From NCBI GenBank assembly GCA_033807775.1, contig CM066315.1:61760320-61824319 (forward strand): DNA of 64,000 bases, given 5' to 3'. The translations under genes were made by a program, and so were the position numbers. The stretch is from Saussurea involucrata (taxonomy: Eukaryota; Streptophyta; Magnoliopsida; Asterales; Asteraceae). The notes beneath the pieces were generated by a model that had not been told where the DNA came from, ran no database searches, and was given only the letters and a program-made list of their open reading frames with translations. Numbering within the stretch: the stretch's first letter is position 1; each line of letters begins with the position of its first letter. This document shows positions 46,369 to 57,102 of the stretch, piece after piece.

Positions 46369-48155
46369 ACTGTCTTATGAAAGGTAAGTGAACTTCAACT
46401 GAATTCAAAGACCGTGGTAATTCATTCTGAATAACGAACTTGTGTTTGTTATTCTCCAAGTTTAACTTCCATGATTGCCCCGTGTCATTTTTTCTTGACT
46501 TAGTTATTTCCATGTCTCACATATTTGTTGATTTTTCGATGGAAATACACTCGTTTGAATTCCTAGTTGTTTCCCAAGTTCGCTAATTCTCGTAAATGAT
46601 TCAATTCTTTTCTGATATATTAATTGTGACTTGTTCTTCACAATTAAACTTTCTAATCATTGTTTCATTTTTGACCATAATGTGCTTACTAAGTCACTCT
46701 GTTTAGCGCTTGATTTTGTTTCTTGAAATTCTGGTATTTCAACTATGACTTCTGATTACCCCAGATCAGAACTCGGACTTCATTTTATGACTTCTGATCA
46801 TCTCAGATCAGGACTCGTTCTTAAATGTTTTGACTTCTAAACATTTCAGTTTCAAACTCGTCCTTCACTGTCTACTAAACTGCTATACTCGTTGCATAAA
46901 TGTGTATTAGGAATTACATCGTTTATATGGTCTATCCAGAACCGGAAGGACCTACCCAAGAAACACATCCCTTATAGACTACAGTGAGGGGTCTAGATTG
47001 ATAGATGAGTTTGGAGAGAAAAGAATATGGTGAGGTTGTGACGGGACTTAAAAGAATTGTTGGTCCTTACCAAACCGAGTCAGTTATCCGGGTAACCACA
47101 CAATCTATTCATTCTCGTTTTTTGGAGATGAATATTGAAACAGACATGGACCTAGTGTCGATAACTCGTGTCACCCCACCCACCCACTCAAGTATCTCAC
47201 AACAGATGCTTGTTTCATATATTCACGGAGAATTAGCACATAATCTATCTATTCCTCACTCGGAGGTCTTAGATATTGAAACAGGAATACATCAGCTCCG
47301 GTCTCCGAACTTCATATTCTTATCACAGTGTCAATTGATTTTTAACTTGCGTCCCAAGTTAAATAAATATTTGAGCCTAACAGATATAATTTAATTCTTT
47401 CACACATGCACGAGTCTTTGTGATTCCATTTTCATATCTTCGTGATATTGCCGAAACAGTTTGAGAAGTAATTTTTAACATTTTACTTCAGTGATAACTG
47501 GAAGTCCTATAAGAGATATCCATTGCCAACTCTGAACATAGGCCACACAATTATTTTAATTGTTGTGATAACAGTTACTATTGTGTTTCTGTGTTAGATT
47601 TTTACCCCATGTTGGTTACTTAACGTTTGATCTGAATTGTTGCTACTCGTCACTATTGTCTTTGAACATACATGATGCTCTGGATGCTCCTACTCATCAT
47701 GAGGGGGAGAAAGGGTACATATTCAAAGACACCGACCGAATATCAAGTTGAGGGGGAGTAAAGCCGAGGGGGAGTAAAGAAGTCCCCATGCAAAAGCCGA
47801 GGGGGAGTAACTGTTGACCGATTTTTAATCGAATGATTTGATCAGTTCCGAGATTTTATCAAAGCAAAAAGAGTTTCAAAGTGCATACAAGTGATCAAAG
47901 TGCTTACAAGTAATCAATTCTTCTCATCCTTCATCAAGTGGTGTTCGCTACAATTCACTATTTCCTCCTTCGAGCATATTGGTTCTACAAGTTCTTTTAA
48001 AGCTGAAAGCAAGTTCAAGAGCTTTATTCAAGGGGGAGTGTTGAAAGTAATGAAGACAAGCAACATCATTGCATTCCAAAGATTCAAAAGGAAGAAGAGT
48101 TCAAGGTCTGAAGGTTTCAAGACCGATTTTTCTTTATATATCTTTAGGGGGAGAT
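46369..48155 (+). other. D 3' region with repeated polypurine tracts
   Basis: GAGGGGGAG-type tracts lie at 47701, 47751, 47766, 47799 and 48031, with the final one at 48145-48155. Two similar ATGACTTCTGATxxxCxCAG blocks stand near 46750 and 46790. A 129-codon ORF at 47005-47394 has no recognisable family and no third-ORF similarity that I can see; it may be chance. Confidence 0.6.
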
Positions 48156-48531
48156 TGTTAGGACCATAAATGTCCTACATATTAGAAAGATATATAAAGA
48201 ATTATATAGTTTAATTATAGAGCTTAATTAGATTAATTAATTATTGTAAAAGCCCTTAATTGTGTTATTTGGGCTTAATTGCTTAATGGGCTTAGGCCTT
48301 GTTTGTTTAAGGCCTATGTATATAAGGTTTAGTTAACCTTTAGTTTGAGGTTAGCGATTCAAGAGATTCATTAGAGCTTATTGTTTAGTAATCGTTCCCT
48401 ACATTGAATTGTAATATTCTCTGAACGATTGATACATTGAATGAATACGAGAGGGATGACAAGTTGAAATCCACGATTGTTCTTGTTATTTCTTATTGAT
48501 TCGTTGTTACCTGATCAAACTGGAACTCACA
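48156..48531 (+). repeat. Right LTR of D
   Basis: 376 bp, TGTTAGGACC to GGAACTCACA, followed by TSD CAAGA. Uninterrupted, so it shows the sequence that A2 split. I count about six differences from the left copy. Confidence 0.95.
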
Positions 48532-48793
48532 CAAGACTTAATACTCGAGAGTTTCTAATTTATTTATGTAATAATTAGTTTTTATCGGATTATTTTTCAC
48601 CATTTATTGTATTTATTACTTTATGTTGGTACTTTATAGTTTGCAATAGACTTAAAACTACAATTTTATTGTATGAATTGTTAAAAAAAAATTGACATTG
48701 GGTACCCGGAACCGACGACCGGTCCCGGAACCGTCGGTTCCGGTTCCGGTTCCAAAATATAAAGAACCTATGTAAGCGGTTCTGGTTCCGGTT

Positions 48794-49355
48794 TGTTAGA
48801 ACTAAAGTTTATCAAAAAGCCTAAGTGTTGATATCTGAACTGAAGACTCAGCGTTCTGAGTAGGAGACTCAGAAGTTCTGATTGAGAAGTCTTGAAAAGA
48901 TTACAAGTGTGGAATCTGGACAGAAAGCTCAGAGTTCGGAGTAGGAGACTCAGAAGTTCTGATTAACTGAAATGAAAGTCCCAAGTGTTCAAGTGTATGT
49001 TCTGAAGTGCTTAATCAGAAGGATGTTCAGAAGTTCTGAACATGTTGTTCAGAACTTATGTCTTAGGATATTTTCAGTTATATTCTGTAACTAATTAGAA
49101 CACATGTAATTGTTCTATTGGTTTGTCATTTATATGTACTATAGCTTTAGCTTTCCTTTACAGTATATATAGGAGTTAGCAACTGTAAGCTAACTAACTT
49201 TCATATCACTTTGTAATCTTTGAGAGATTCTCTCTCTAGATCTGTAATCTGTTCTTAATCGAATACAAAGCTTTTGGATCCAATTCTCTATTATTCTATT
49301 GTTTGATTGTTCTTGATTGATTAATTGATTGTAAGATCGAATCCAGGTTTCTACA
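48794..49355 (+). repeat. 5' LTR of C
   Basis: 562 bp, TGTTAGAACT to GGTTTCTACA. Ten TTCTGA/TCAGAA words lie in the first 240 bases. TATATATA at 49164-49171 is the likely promoter. Confidence 0.95.
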
Positions 49356-49357
49356 AT

Positions 49358-49369
49358 TAGTATCAGAGC
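49358..49369 (+). promoter_or_regulatory. Primer binding site of C
   Basis: TAGTATCAGAGC, the same one-base variant as in D. Confidence 0.85.
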
Positions 49370-49570
49370 AAATCAACAAACAAATTTGTTCAAGATCGTG
49401 TTCTTGAGGGTTTCTTGACGTGTTCTTGAAGATTTCTTGATCAATTCGATAATTGATTCCGCTGCTACTCGTAATTCTTGAATTCTTAGTAATTCTTGAA
49501 CTATTTCTGTTTTTGTTCAAGAAATTCGAATTTGTCTTTCTGTTGAATCGATTCAATTCATCTTGCAATC

Positions 49571-50757
49571 ATGTCTTCTAAAGAATTTCTCTCGATGGGA
49601 TCTGAGACGAAGCCACCTGTTCTTATTCCTGAAGAGTATCAACAATGGAAGATCCGAATTATACAATTCTTGGATAATATTGATGAGAATTTGATGATCT
49701 CAATTCGTGAAGGTCCAATTGAAGTCTATGTTGATGTTGCTGCTACACCTGCAACTAATACAACACTAGAGATTCCTGCTACCAGAATGAAAAAGCTTTT
49801 CTCACAATACACTAAAGCACAGAAACAGAGACATGCAATAGACAAAAGAGCTGTAACCTTGTTAACTTTGGCAATTCCTAATGAAGTCTTCAATCGAATT
49901 GATAGTGGTACATCTGCTAAAGAAACGTGGGATGAATTGGAGAAGCAGATCCTTGGTACTACCAAATCAATTCAGTCAAAACTAAATCAATGCATTAATG
50001 CATATGAGAGATTCAAAGCAAAGGAATCTGAATGTTTAACTCAGACTTACAACAAGTTTTGCACAATTTTGAATGATCTTAGGAGGAATGGGCTGAAGAA
50101 AACTAAGTCAGAGATCAATTACAAATTTCTGAATTGTCTTTAGTCAGAATGGTCATCTTTTGCAATAAGTCTTCAAATGAATAAAGATATGTGTGAAGAA
50201 GATCTGAATGATTTATTTTGTGTACTAAATCAGCATGAAGATTCTGTTAAGCAAGTTGTTGAGGAAAAGAAAAGTGTTTCTGATCAATTAGCTCTGCTTT
50301 CAGAAAGAAAAACCAAGGTCACTAAAACATCAAAGAAGTCTGTGTTTCTGTCTGAAATTCCAAAGTTAGAGGAGGAATCTGAGAAGGAAGAAGGATCTGA
50401 TAAAGATGATGATATCAAGTTGATTGCTGAGAAATTATCATTGTTGACAAATACTATGGAAACAAGAAATTTGAAGGTAAGTACAAAAGAAGTGGACAGG
50501 GGAGTTCAAATGAGAGATACAAGAAGAAAGATGATAGAGAAGAGAATAAGTATGAGAAGAAAGAAGAAAATAGGTATGAGAAGAAAGAAGAGAAGGAAGA
50601 GAGAAGAGAAAAGGATCTATGTTTTAAATGTGGAAAACCTGGTCATTTTGCAAGGGACTGCAGAGTGAAAGTTGTTAAAGACTATGAGTATTATGCAAAG
50701 AAAGCTCAGTTAGCCAAAACCAAAGACAGTGGGATTGCACTCCTAGCAGAACAATAG
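49571..50757 (+). pseudogene. C gag with CCHC knuckle, one stop and a frameshift
   Basis: The ATG at 49571 (MSSKEFLSMGSETKPPVLIP) opens a gag core (EEYQQWKIRIIQFLD, IPNEVFNRIDSGTSAKETWD). A TAG at 50141-50143 interrupts it, and the same frame resumes to about 50480. Then a shift makes the printed frame run basic nonsense to 50668. In the correct frame the knuckle CFKCGKPGHFARDC is at 50618-50659, followed by KVVKDYEYYAKKAQLAK and a stop near 50755. Role: shell and RNA binding. Confidence 0.88.
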
Positions 50758-50808
50758 AACTGGCTGTATTATTCATCTGATGAAGAGGATTGCATTCATT
50801 TCTCACAA

Positions 50809-52566
50809 ATGCAAAGTTATATGGCTAAGATGGGTGATGAAGATGATTCAGATTATGAAGAAGGAGGTTCTGAATCTTCAGCTGAGGTACACTCTAGTCT
50901 TGAAATTGATTTAATGATTCAAATTGGAAATATGAAATCTGAATTTGTTAATCTCAGAAAACAGATAAAAGGTGAAAGAATTCTGGTTAACAAATTCAGA
51001 ACAGAAAAGGAAATACTTATAGAAAGATTTGAAGAAACTGAGGTTGAGAAACAAGAAGTCAGAAAAGAGAATTCTGATCTTTTGAAAAAGATTTCTGAGT
51101 TAAAAGTTGAACTTACAGAAGTAAAACATGACAAAGTTGATTTGAAAATTAAATTTGATATGTTGCTTGATGAAGGAAAGAATTTATATACTAAAATCAA
51201 AGAGTTAGAAGATCTAAATATGAAAATAGGTCAAACTCAACAAACTTTAAGTCTTCTCACAAGCAATGTTAAAGACACAAGGTTTTACAATCCAAAAATG
51301 GGATTAGGTTTGGAGGAAAATGTTATTTTGAAAAAGGCTCCAATAAATCTTTATGATTTTGAGAATTTACATGTTCCTAAATCAGAAATCCCCGATATAG
51401 TTGAAATCTTTGTGAGACCTGCAAGTTCAATAACAAGTTCTGATAATCTACAAAAATCAAGTTCTGAAAAAGCAAAGGAAATCATTTCTGAACCAAAAGT
51501 TGAAAAATCAGAAATTTCAGAAGACAAGGTTAAGAAAGAAATTTCAAAACCAACAGAAGAGAAACCAAGATACAATGATGCTAAATTCAAATATGATTCT
51601 CTGAATGTAAGTTACAAAGATAAACAACCAAGTTTCTCCTATACTGACATTGAGAATATATTTGAAGCATGCAAAGTTTCTGAAAACAAAGAGAATTCTG
51701 AAACAGTTAGTCAGAATTCTGAGTCCATTAGTCAGAATTTTGAGTCTGTAGGTCAGAATTCTGATTCTGTTAGTCAGAACTCTGAGTCAACTGAAAATTC
51801 TGAGTCAAATTCAGAAAGTTTCTTAGAACTTGAAAAGAGGTTTAAACTTGTTAATCAAGAACTTGAAGAGTTAAGGAAAAGTTTTGATGAACTTGAAAAT
51901 GACTTTTGTGATGTTGATTTTAAACTTGAAGAAGTTTTAAAAGAAAACAAAACTTATGTTCAGGAAATAGAAATGCTTGTGAAATTAAAGACTGAGTATG
52001 ATCTTTTTAAGATTAAAGCATTAGAAGAAAATAAGAAATTCTTTGATGAATCAAGTACATTTGAGCATGGTGAATCATCTGGATCATCTAGTAATTCTGA
52101 AAAGTTGAATGTTTCAGAAAAAGAGGAAAGCAAAATGAAAGATGACCTGAAAAAGATTTCTAAGGAGATCTTATTGAATACTACTTCTGAACTCAAAGCT
52201 AGTAGTTCTTGTATTAGATGCAATTGTAATCTGAATACTATCAATAAAAGCAAAAAGTCTTTTGATTCAGATTTGTTGTCTCTTGCAAAAAAGAATCTTA
52301 AATGTGTTCAATGTGGTAGTCAATCATTTCAACTTTCTCATAAGAAGATAACTCAAAAGTCTAAAACATCTTATAAAATCAAAGCAAAACAGAATTCAGA
52401 TAAGAAGACTGAAATGGTTTCTCAAACTCAGACAAAAGGAAAGAAGAATGAAAACTTGTTTCAATCTAAAGAAAAGAAGACTGAAAATGCTTCTCAGTCT
52501 CAATCTAAAGTTTTCAAGAAGAAAAGAAACAATTTTGTAAACAGAAAATGTTCTGACTTCATATAA
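50809..52566 (+). CDS. C gag-proximal coiled-coil linker
   Basis: 585 codons, open upstream to about 50758. Long heptad runs lie at residues about 30-150 (LEIDLMIQIGNMKSEFVNL onward) and about 345-410 (LELEKRFKLVNQELEELRKS). A stretch repeats SQNSES five times, written in DNA as CAGAATTCTGAG words. A CxC...CVQC pair of cysteine motifs (IRCNCN, KCVQCGS) stands near residue 480-510. The basic tail is cut by a stop at 52566; in another frame it continues to PLWVPKSN and TAA at 52689-52691. Confidence 0.8.
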   Translation: MQSYMAKMGDEDDSDYEEGGSESSAEVHSSLEIDLMIQIGNMKSEFVNLRKQIKGERILVNKFRTEKEILIERFEETEVEKQEVRKENSDLLKKISELKVELTEVKHDKVDLKIKFDMLLDEGKNLYTKIKELEDLNMKIGQTQQTLSLLTSNVKDTRFYNPKMGLGLEENVILKKAPINLYDFENLHVPKSEIPDIVEIFVRPASSITSSDNLQKSSSEKAKEIISEPKVEKSEISEDKVKKEISKPTEEKPRYNDAKFKYDSLNVSYKDKQPSFSYTDIENIFEACKVSENKENSETVSQNSESISQNFESVGQNSDSVSQNSESTENSESNSESFLELEKRFKLVNQELEELRKSFDELENDFCDVDFKLEEVLKENKTYVQEIEMLVKLKTEYDLFKIKALEENKKFFDESSTFEHGESSGSSSNSEKLNVSEKEESKMKDDLKKISKEILLNTTSELKASSSCIRCNCNLNTINKSKKSFDSDLLSLAKKNLKCVQCGSQSFQLSHKKITQKSKTSYKIKAKQNSDKKTEMVSQTQTKGKKNENLFQSKEKKTENASQSQSKVFKKKRNNFVNRKCSDFI

Positions 52567-52703
52567 AAGTACAAGGAAAGTGGTGTTTAAAAGAAGATTT
52601 TGAATGGAAAGTTAAAGGAACTTTTGTTAAATCTGATATTAAAGCTAACAAAGAAGGACCCATTCCACTATGGGTACCTAAATCTAACTAAATGTTTTTG
52701 CAG

Positions 52704-55178
52704 GGCTATCATGTGTGGTTTTTAGACTCTGGAGCTTCAAGACACATGACAGGTCATAAGTTTTCTCTGACAAATTTCACAGAAAAGGCTGGAGGAGCAG
52801 TAAATTTTGGTAATAACAGTAAAGGGCAAGTTAGAGGATATGGGGATTTAACAAAGGGATATTTGACCATTCAGAAAGTTTTCTATGTGGAAGGATTACA
52901 ACACAATATGTTCAGTATAAGTCAGGTTTTGGACAGTTTTTGTCAGATAAAGTTTTGCATAACAGGTTGCCTAATTTTGACTGAGAATGACATAAAAGTG
53001 TTCTGGGCTAAAAGGCATATGGATTTATTTGTGGTTAATTTTTCAAAGATTGAAGCTTTAACTCCAGTATGTCTACATTCAAATGCAACTGCAAATGAAT
53101 GCTGGTTATGGCACAGAAGATGTTCTCACTTGAACTTCAAGGAATTAAGCAATCTTGTTAGCAAACATTTGGTTAAAGGATTACCAAAGATTAAGTTTGA
53201 AAATGAATCATTGTGTTCAGCATGTGAGATGGGCATGATGAAGAAAAGTTCTCATAAGTTGAAAATGGACTCTTCATGCATGTCACCATTAGAGATGATA
53301 CACACTGATTTATGTGGTCCAATGGCAGTTCAGTCAATGGGTGGGAAGAAATATATGCTTGTCATTGTTGATGAGTATTCAAGATATACATGGGTTGAAT
53401 ACTTAAGAGCAAAATCTGAGGTTGTAGAAATATTGATCAATTTCATCAAAAGAATTCAAGTATTATTGTAACTTCCAGTTCAAAAGATAAGGAGTGACAA
53501 TGGAACAGAATTCAGAAATGAGACTCTTCAGAACTTTCTACAAAGCTCTAGGTTTTCTCATAATTTTTCTGCTATCAGAACTCCTCAACAAAATGGTGTT
53601 GTTGAAAGAAAGAACAGAACTCTAGTTAAAGCTACAAGAACCATGTTGGCCTATTCAAATCTTCCAACATTCCTATGGGCTGAAGCAATTGCCGCTGCTT
53701 GTTTTACACAGAACATAACTTTGATCAATAAGAGACTAAATAAAACTGCTTATGAACTGATTAATAAGAGAAAACCACTGATTAAATTCTTTCATGTTTT
53801 TGGATGCAGATGTTATGTTCTCAAGGATAGAGAAAGTCTTGGTAATTTTGACAAAAAGGCAGATGAAGGATACTTTGTTGGTTATTCACTAACTTCCAAA
53901 GCATTCAGAATCTACAATAGAAGAACTAAGAGGATAATGGAAAGCATCAATGTTACATTTGATGAGTCAAGATTAAAGAATTCTGAACAAAACAGTTCAG
54001 GACTCAATCAGGATAAGACAAAAATGATGACTTCTGAATCAAATTCTATTCCTAATTGTTCAGAACTCAATATATTGTTTAAGGATGCATTTCTGGAACT
54101 AACTTCTGAATCTTATGCAGATTTTGGAAATCCTAAAATGGTTCAAGAAATGAAAAAGGGATGTTCAGAGGTTCAAACAACTGTGATTTTTGTTTCTGGT
54201 CCATCTGAGGAATGTCCAAATTTAGTAAATACAAGTGATTTTTCTGAGTCTGGTACTCAGAATTATGAACAGGGTATTCAGAATTCTGGACAAGGTTCTC
54301 ATAATTCTGAACAAGGAACTCAAAATTCTGAACAAGGTACTCAGAACTCTGAACAAGGTGTTCAGAATTCTGACTCTACTATTCAGAATCCAGACTTAAA
54401 TGTCACACCTCAGAGGAATAGTTCAGAATTACATGCTGTTACAGATGAGAATGATACAAACAACAATCTATCAGAGATTGATGTGCTTCCAAGTTCAAAC
54501 AAATGGACAAAAGACAACCCTATTCATCAAGTGATAGGAGATCCATCAGTGGGAGTATAGACTAGATTAGCAACAGCAAATGAAACAATGTTTGCAGGAT
54601 TTCTTAGTATAATTGAACCTAAGAAAGCCACTGAAGCCCTAGATGATCCAGACTGGATTTTAGCAATGCAAGATGAATTGCTACAGTTTGAAAGAAACAA
54701 AGTCTGGAGACTCATTCCAAAACCTGAAGGAAAATCAATTATTGGAACAAAATGGGTGTTCAGAAACAAGAAAGATGAGTCAGGTGTTGTAGTCAGAAAT
54801 AAGGCTAGACTGGTTGCTAAGTGATATTCACAACAAGAAGGAATTGATTATGATGAGACATTTGCACCAGTTGCCAGAATTGAAGCAATCAAGATATTCT
54901 TGGCATATGCTGCACATAAGAACTTCAAAGTATACCAAATGGATGTCAAATCAGCATTTTTGAATGGTATACTCAATGAAGAAGTTTATGTCTATCAACC
55001 TGAAGGGTTTGTTGATCCTGAATTTCCAGATCATGTGTATGTTTTAGATAAAGCATTGTATGGTCTGAAACAAGCACCAAGAGCCTGGTATGACACTCTA
55101 ACTCAATACTTATTAGAAAATGGCTTCAAGAAAGGTAAAATTGATACTACCTTATTTAAAAAAAAGATGATGATCTAA
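52704..55178 (+). pseudogene. C protease, integrase and RT N-terminal part, with stops
   Basis: After TTTTTGCAG (52695-52703) the frame reads GYHVWFLDSGASRHMTG (protease DSG). WHRRCSHLNF/CSACEMGMMKK and integrase HTDLCGPM follow. After a TAA at 53469-53471 come RSDNGTEFRN and NGVVERKNRT. The copia integrase tail (GCRCYVLKDRE, VTFDESRLK) leads to a linker with repeated QNSEQGT. A TAG at 54558-54560, a TGA at 54822-54824, then RT fingers and MDVKSAFLNG, LYGLKQAPRAWYD. The frame ends at 55178 because of a one-base shift in the A run at 55157-55165. All frame-0 pieces are collinear, so one long pol existed. Confidence 0.9.
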
Positions 55179-56123
55179 TTCTGATTCAAATATATGTAGA
55201 TGCTATAATATTTGGTTCTACAAATGCAGAATTATGTGATAAATTCTCAGAAATCATGAAATATAAATTTGAGATGAGCATGATGGGAGAATTAAATTTT
55301 TTCCCTGGTCTTCAAGTAAAACAATTACCAAATGGAATCTTTATAAATCAAGGAAAATATGTAAAAGATATTCTGAAAAAGTTTAAAATGTCTGATTGTG
55401 CTGCTATGAGAACACCAATGGCTACAAATGTCAAGTTAGATGCTGATCTCTCTGGAGTTTCAGTAGATAACAAGATTTATAGGGGCATGATTGGTTCTTT
55501 ACTTTATCTGACTGCAAGTACGCTAGATATCATGTTTGCTACATGTTTCTGTGCTAGATTTCAATCAAATCCAAAAGAATCTCATTTGCTGGCTGTTAAA
55601 AGGATCTTAAGATATCTCAAAGGTTCACCTGATTTGGGCCTTTGGTATCTAAAAGAAGCTGATTTCAAATTAACTGCATTTACTGATGCTGATCATGCAG
55701 GAAGCAGATTGGACAGGAAAAGTACTTCTGGTGCTTGTCACTTTTTGGGAGATAAAATAGTGAGTTGGGCTTCAAAGAAGCAAAATTGTGTGTCCACATC
55801 AACTGCTGAGGCAGAATATGTAGTTGTTGCTGCTTGCTGCTCTCAAACTCTGTGGATGAAAACACAACTCATGGATTATGGCTATCAACTCAACAATATT
55901 CCCATTTATTGTGATTCAGAAAGTGCCATTGCCATCACTCAGAATCCTGTTCAACACTCAAAAACCAAACATATTGATGTAAGGTATCACTTCATTAAGG
56001 ATTATGTGGAAAAGGGAACTATAGAGATGCATTTTGTGCATACAAAGTATCAGTTGGCTGACTTATTCACAAAAGGTTTAATTTTCTCATATATAAGATA
56101 GGAATGCTTAATCTGACTAATTG
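55179..56123 (+). pseudogene. C RT C-terminal part and RNase H
   Basis: In the shifted frame RT continues LILIQIYVDAIIFGSTNAEL. The catalytic box is YVDAIIFG, with the second Asp replaced by Ala, which should abolish polymerase activity. MSMMGELNFFPGLQVKQL and RNase H (FTDADHAGSRLDRKS, STAEAEYVVVA, YCDSESAIAIT) follow to 56090. There a small deletion shifts the end, and the tail IGMLNLTN with TGA is at 56100-56123. Confidence 0.9.
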
Positions 56124-57102
56124 AACATATTTGTTATTTTTCAGAAATGAATTTCTCTAAGTAAAATTTCTGAGTAGTGTACTCAGAATTCTGAATCTCT
56201 TACTCAGATGTTCTGAATCTTGAGTTCAGAACTCCTGAGTCAATACTTCAGAAATCTGACTTAATATTTTTTCTTCTGAATAGGTTACTCAGATCTTCTG
56301 GCTGTACCTTTCAGAACTCATTTCTGAAATTTACAAGTGTTTAAATTTGTTGTTAAGTTGTTTCTGTTTCATTTTTTTTCATATTCCTTATGTCTAATAT
56401 GTGTTTGAATATATGCTTAAGTCAAGGGGGAGCATTCATATCTTTCAGAAATCATTCTGAGTTGTTTACAAGGTTTGTATTTTTTTCTGATCTCAAATCA
56501 TTCAAAAGGGGAACAAGCTTTTAATGATAAATCATTTCTTACTTGTTCAAACTACTTCTGAATTCTTAAAAAGATTTTTAAGGTCAGAAGTTAGATTTTA
56601 AATGATTTTCAGAAATCTCAAATCATCAAAAGATGGACAGAATTTTGAAGATAAAACAATCTTCTATCTGTTCAAACTACTTCTGGGTGATTAAAAGATT
56701 TATAATGTCAGAAGTTGAAATTTAAATGAATTTTAATTACAAGGGAATTTCTTCTGAATTGTGTACTCAGAACTTCTGAGTATGCACTCTCAGAACTCTG
56801 AACGTGTTATTCAGAACTTTAACTTGTGTTAATTTCTATCAAATAACACGTGTCAGCATCTTATTCATTTGCTAATACCACGTTTCATTTCAACTCTTTT
56901 GTGGTATTTTACAGTGTTAAAAACCGTTATAACTCTGACATAAAGCAGTTTTTCACCGTTTGAATCCTTTCAGCTTCTCGGATTTTAAATAGACCTTAGA
57001 ATCCCTCTTTTAAACTTATTGGAATTCTAAGAGTGAAAAGTGAGATATGCAAAACTCCTGAGTTCTTCGAATCTGTTTCTTTCAATCCTCCATATTGAAA
57101 TC
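56124..57102 (+). other. C spacer between RNase H and third ORF
   Basis: Non-coding, saturated with TTCTGA/TCAGAA words (56170-56350, 56540-56830). A polypurine-like AAGGGGGAGCATTC lies at 56424. Confidence 0.65.

Larger units (their letters stand above)
14252..48531 (+). mobile_element. Non-autonomous LTR retroelement D (interrupted by A2 and B)
   Basis: Perfect TSD CAAGA flanks it (14247-14251 and 48532-48536). The left LTR is split into 14252-14438 and 42861-43054 by A2; the right LTR is 48156-48531. Its own internal region (43055-48155) is about 5.1 kb. It holds a tRNA-Met PBS, a long leader, a broken coiled-coil linker remnant, a trace of the protease HMT motif, and several polypurine tracts. 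Integrase, RT and RNase H are absent. It is therefore a deletion derivative of a Sirevirus that depended on a relative for movement. Confidence 0.9.

Noticed and set aside
47005..47394. 129-codon ORF in D as a real gene
   Set aside because: No recognisable domain or counterpart in A, B or C; kept only as a note in the D 3' region.
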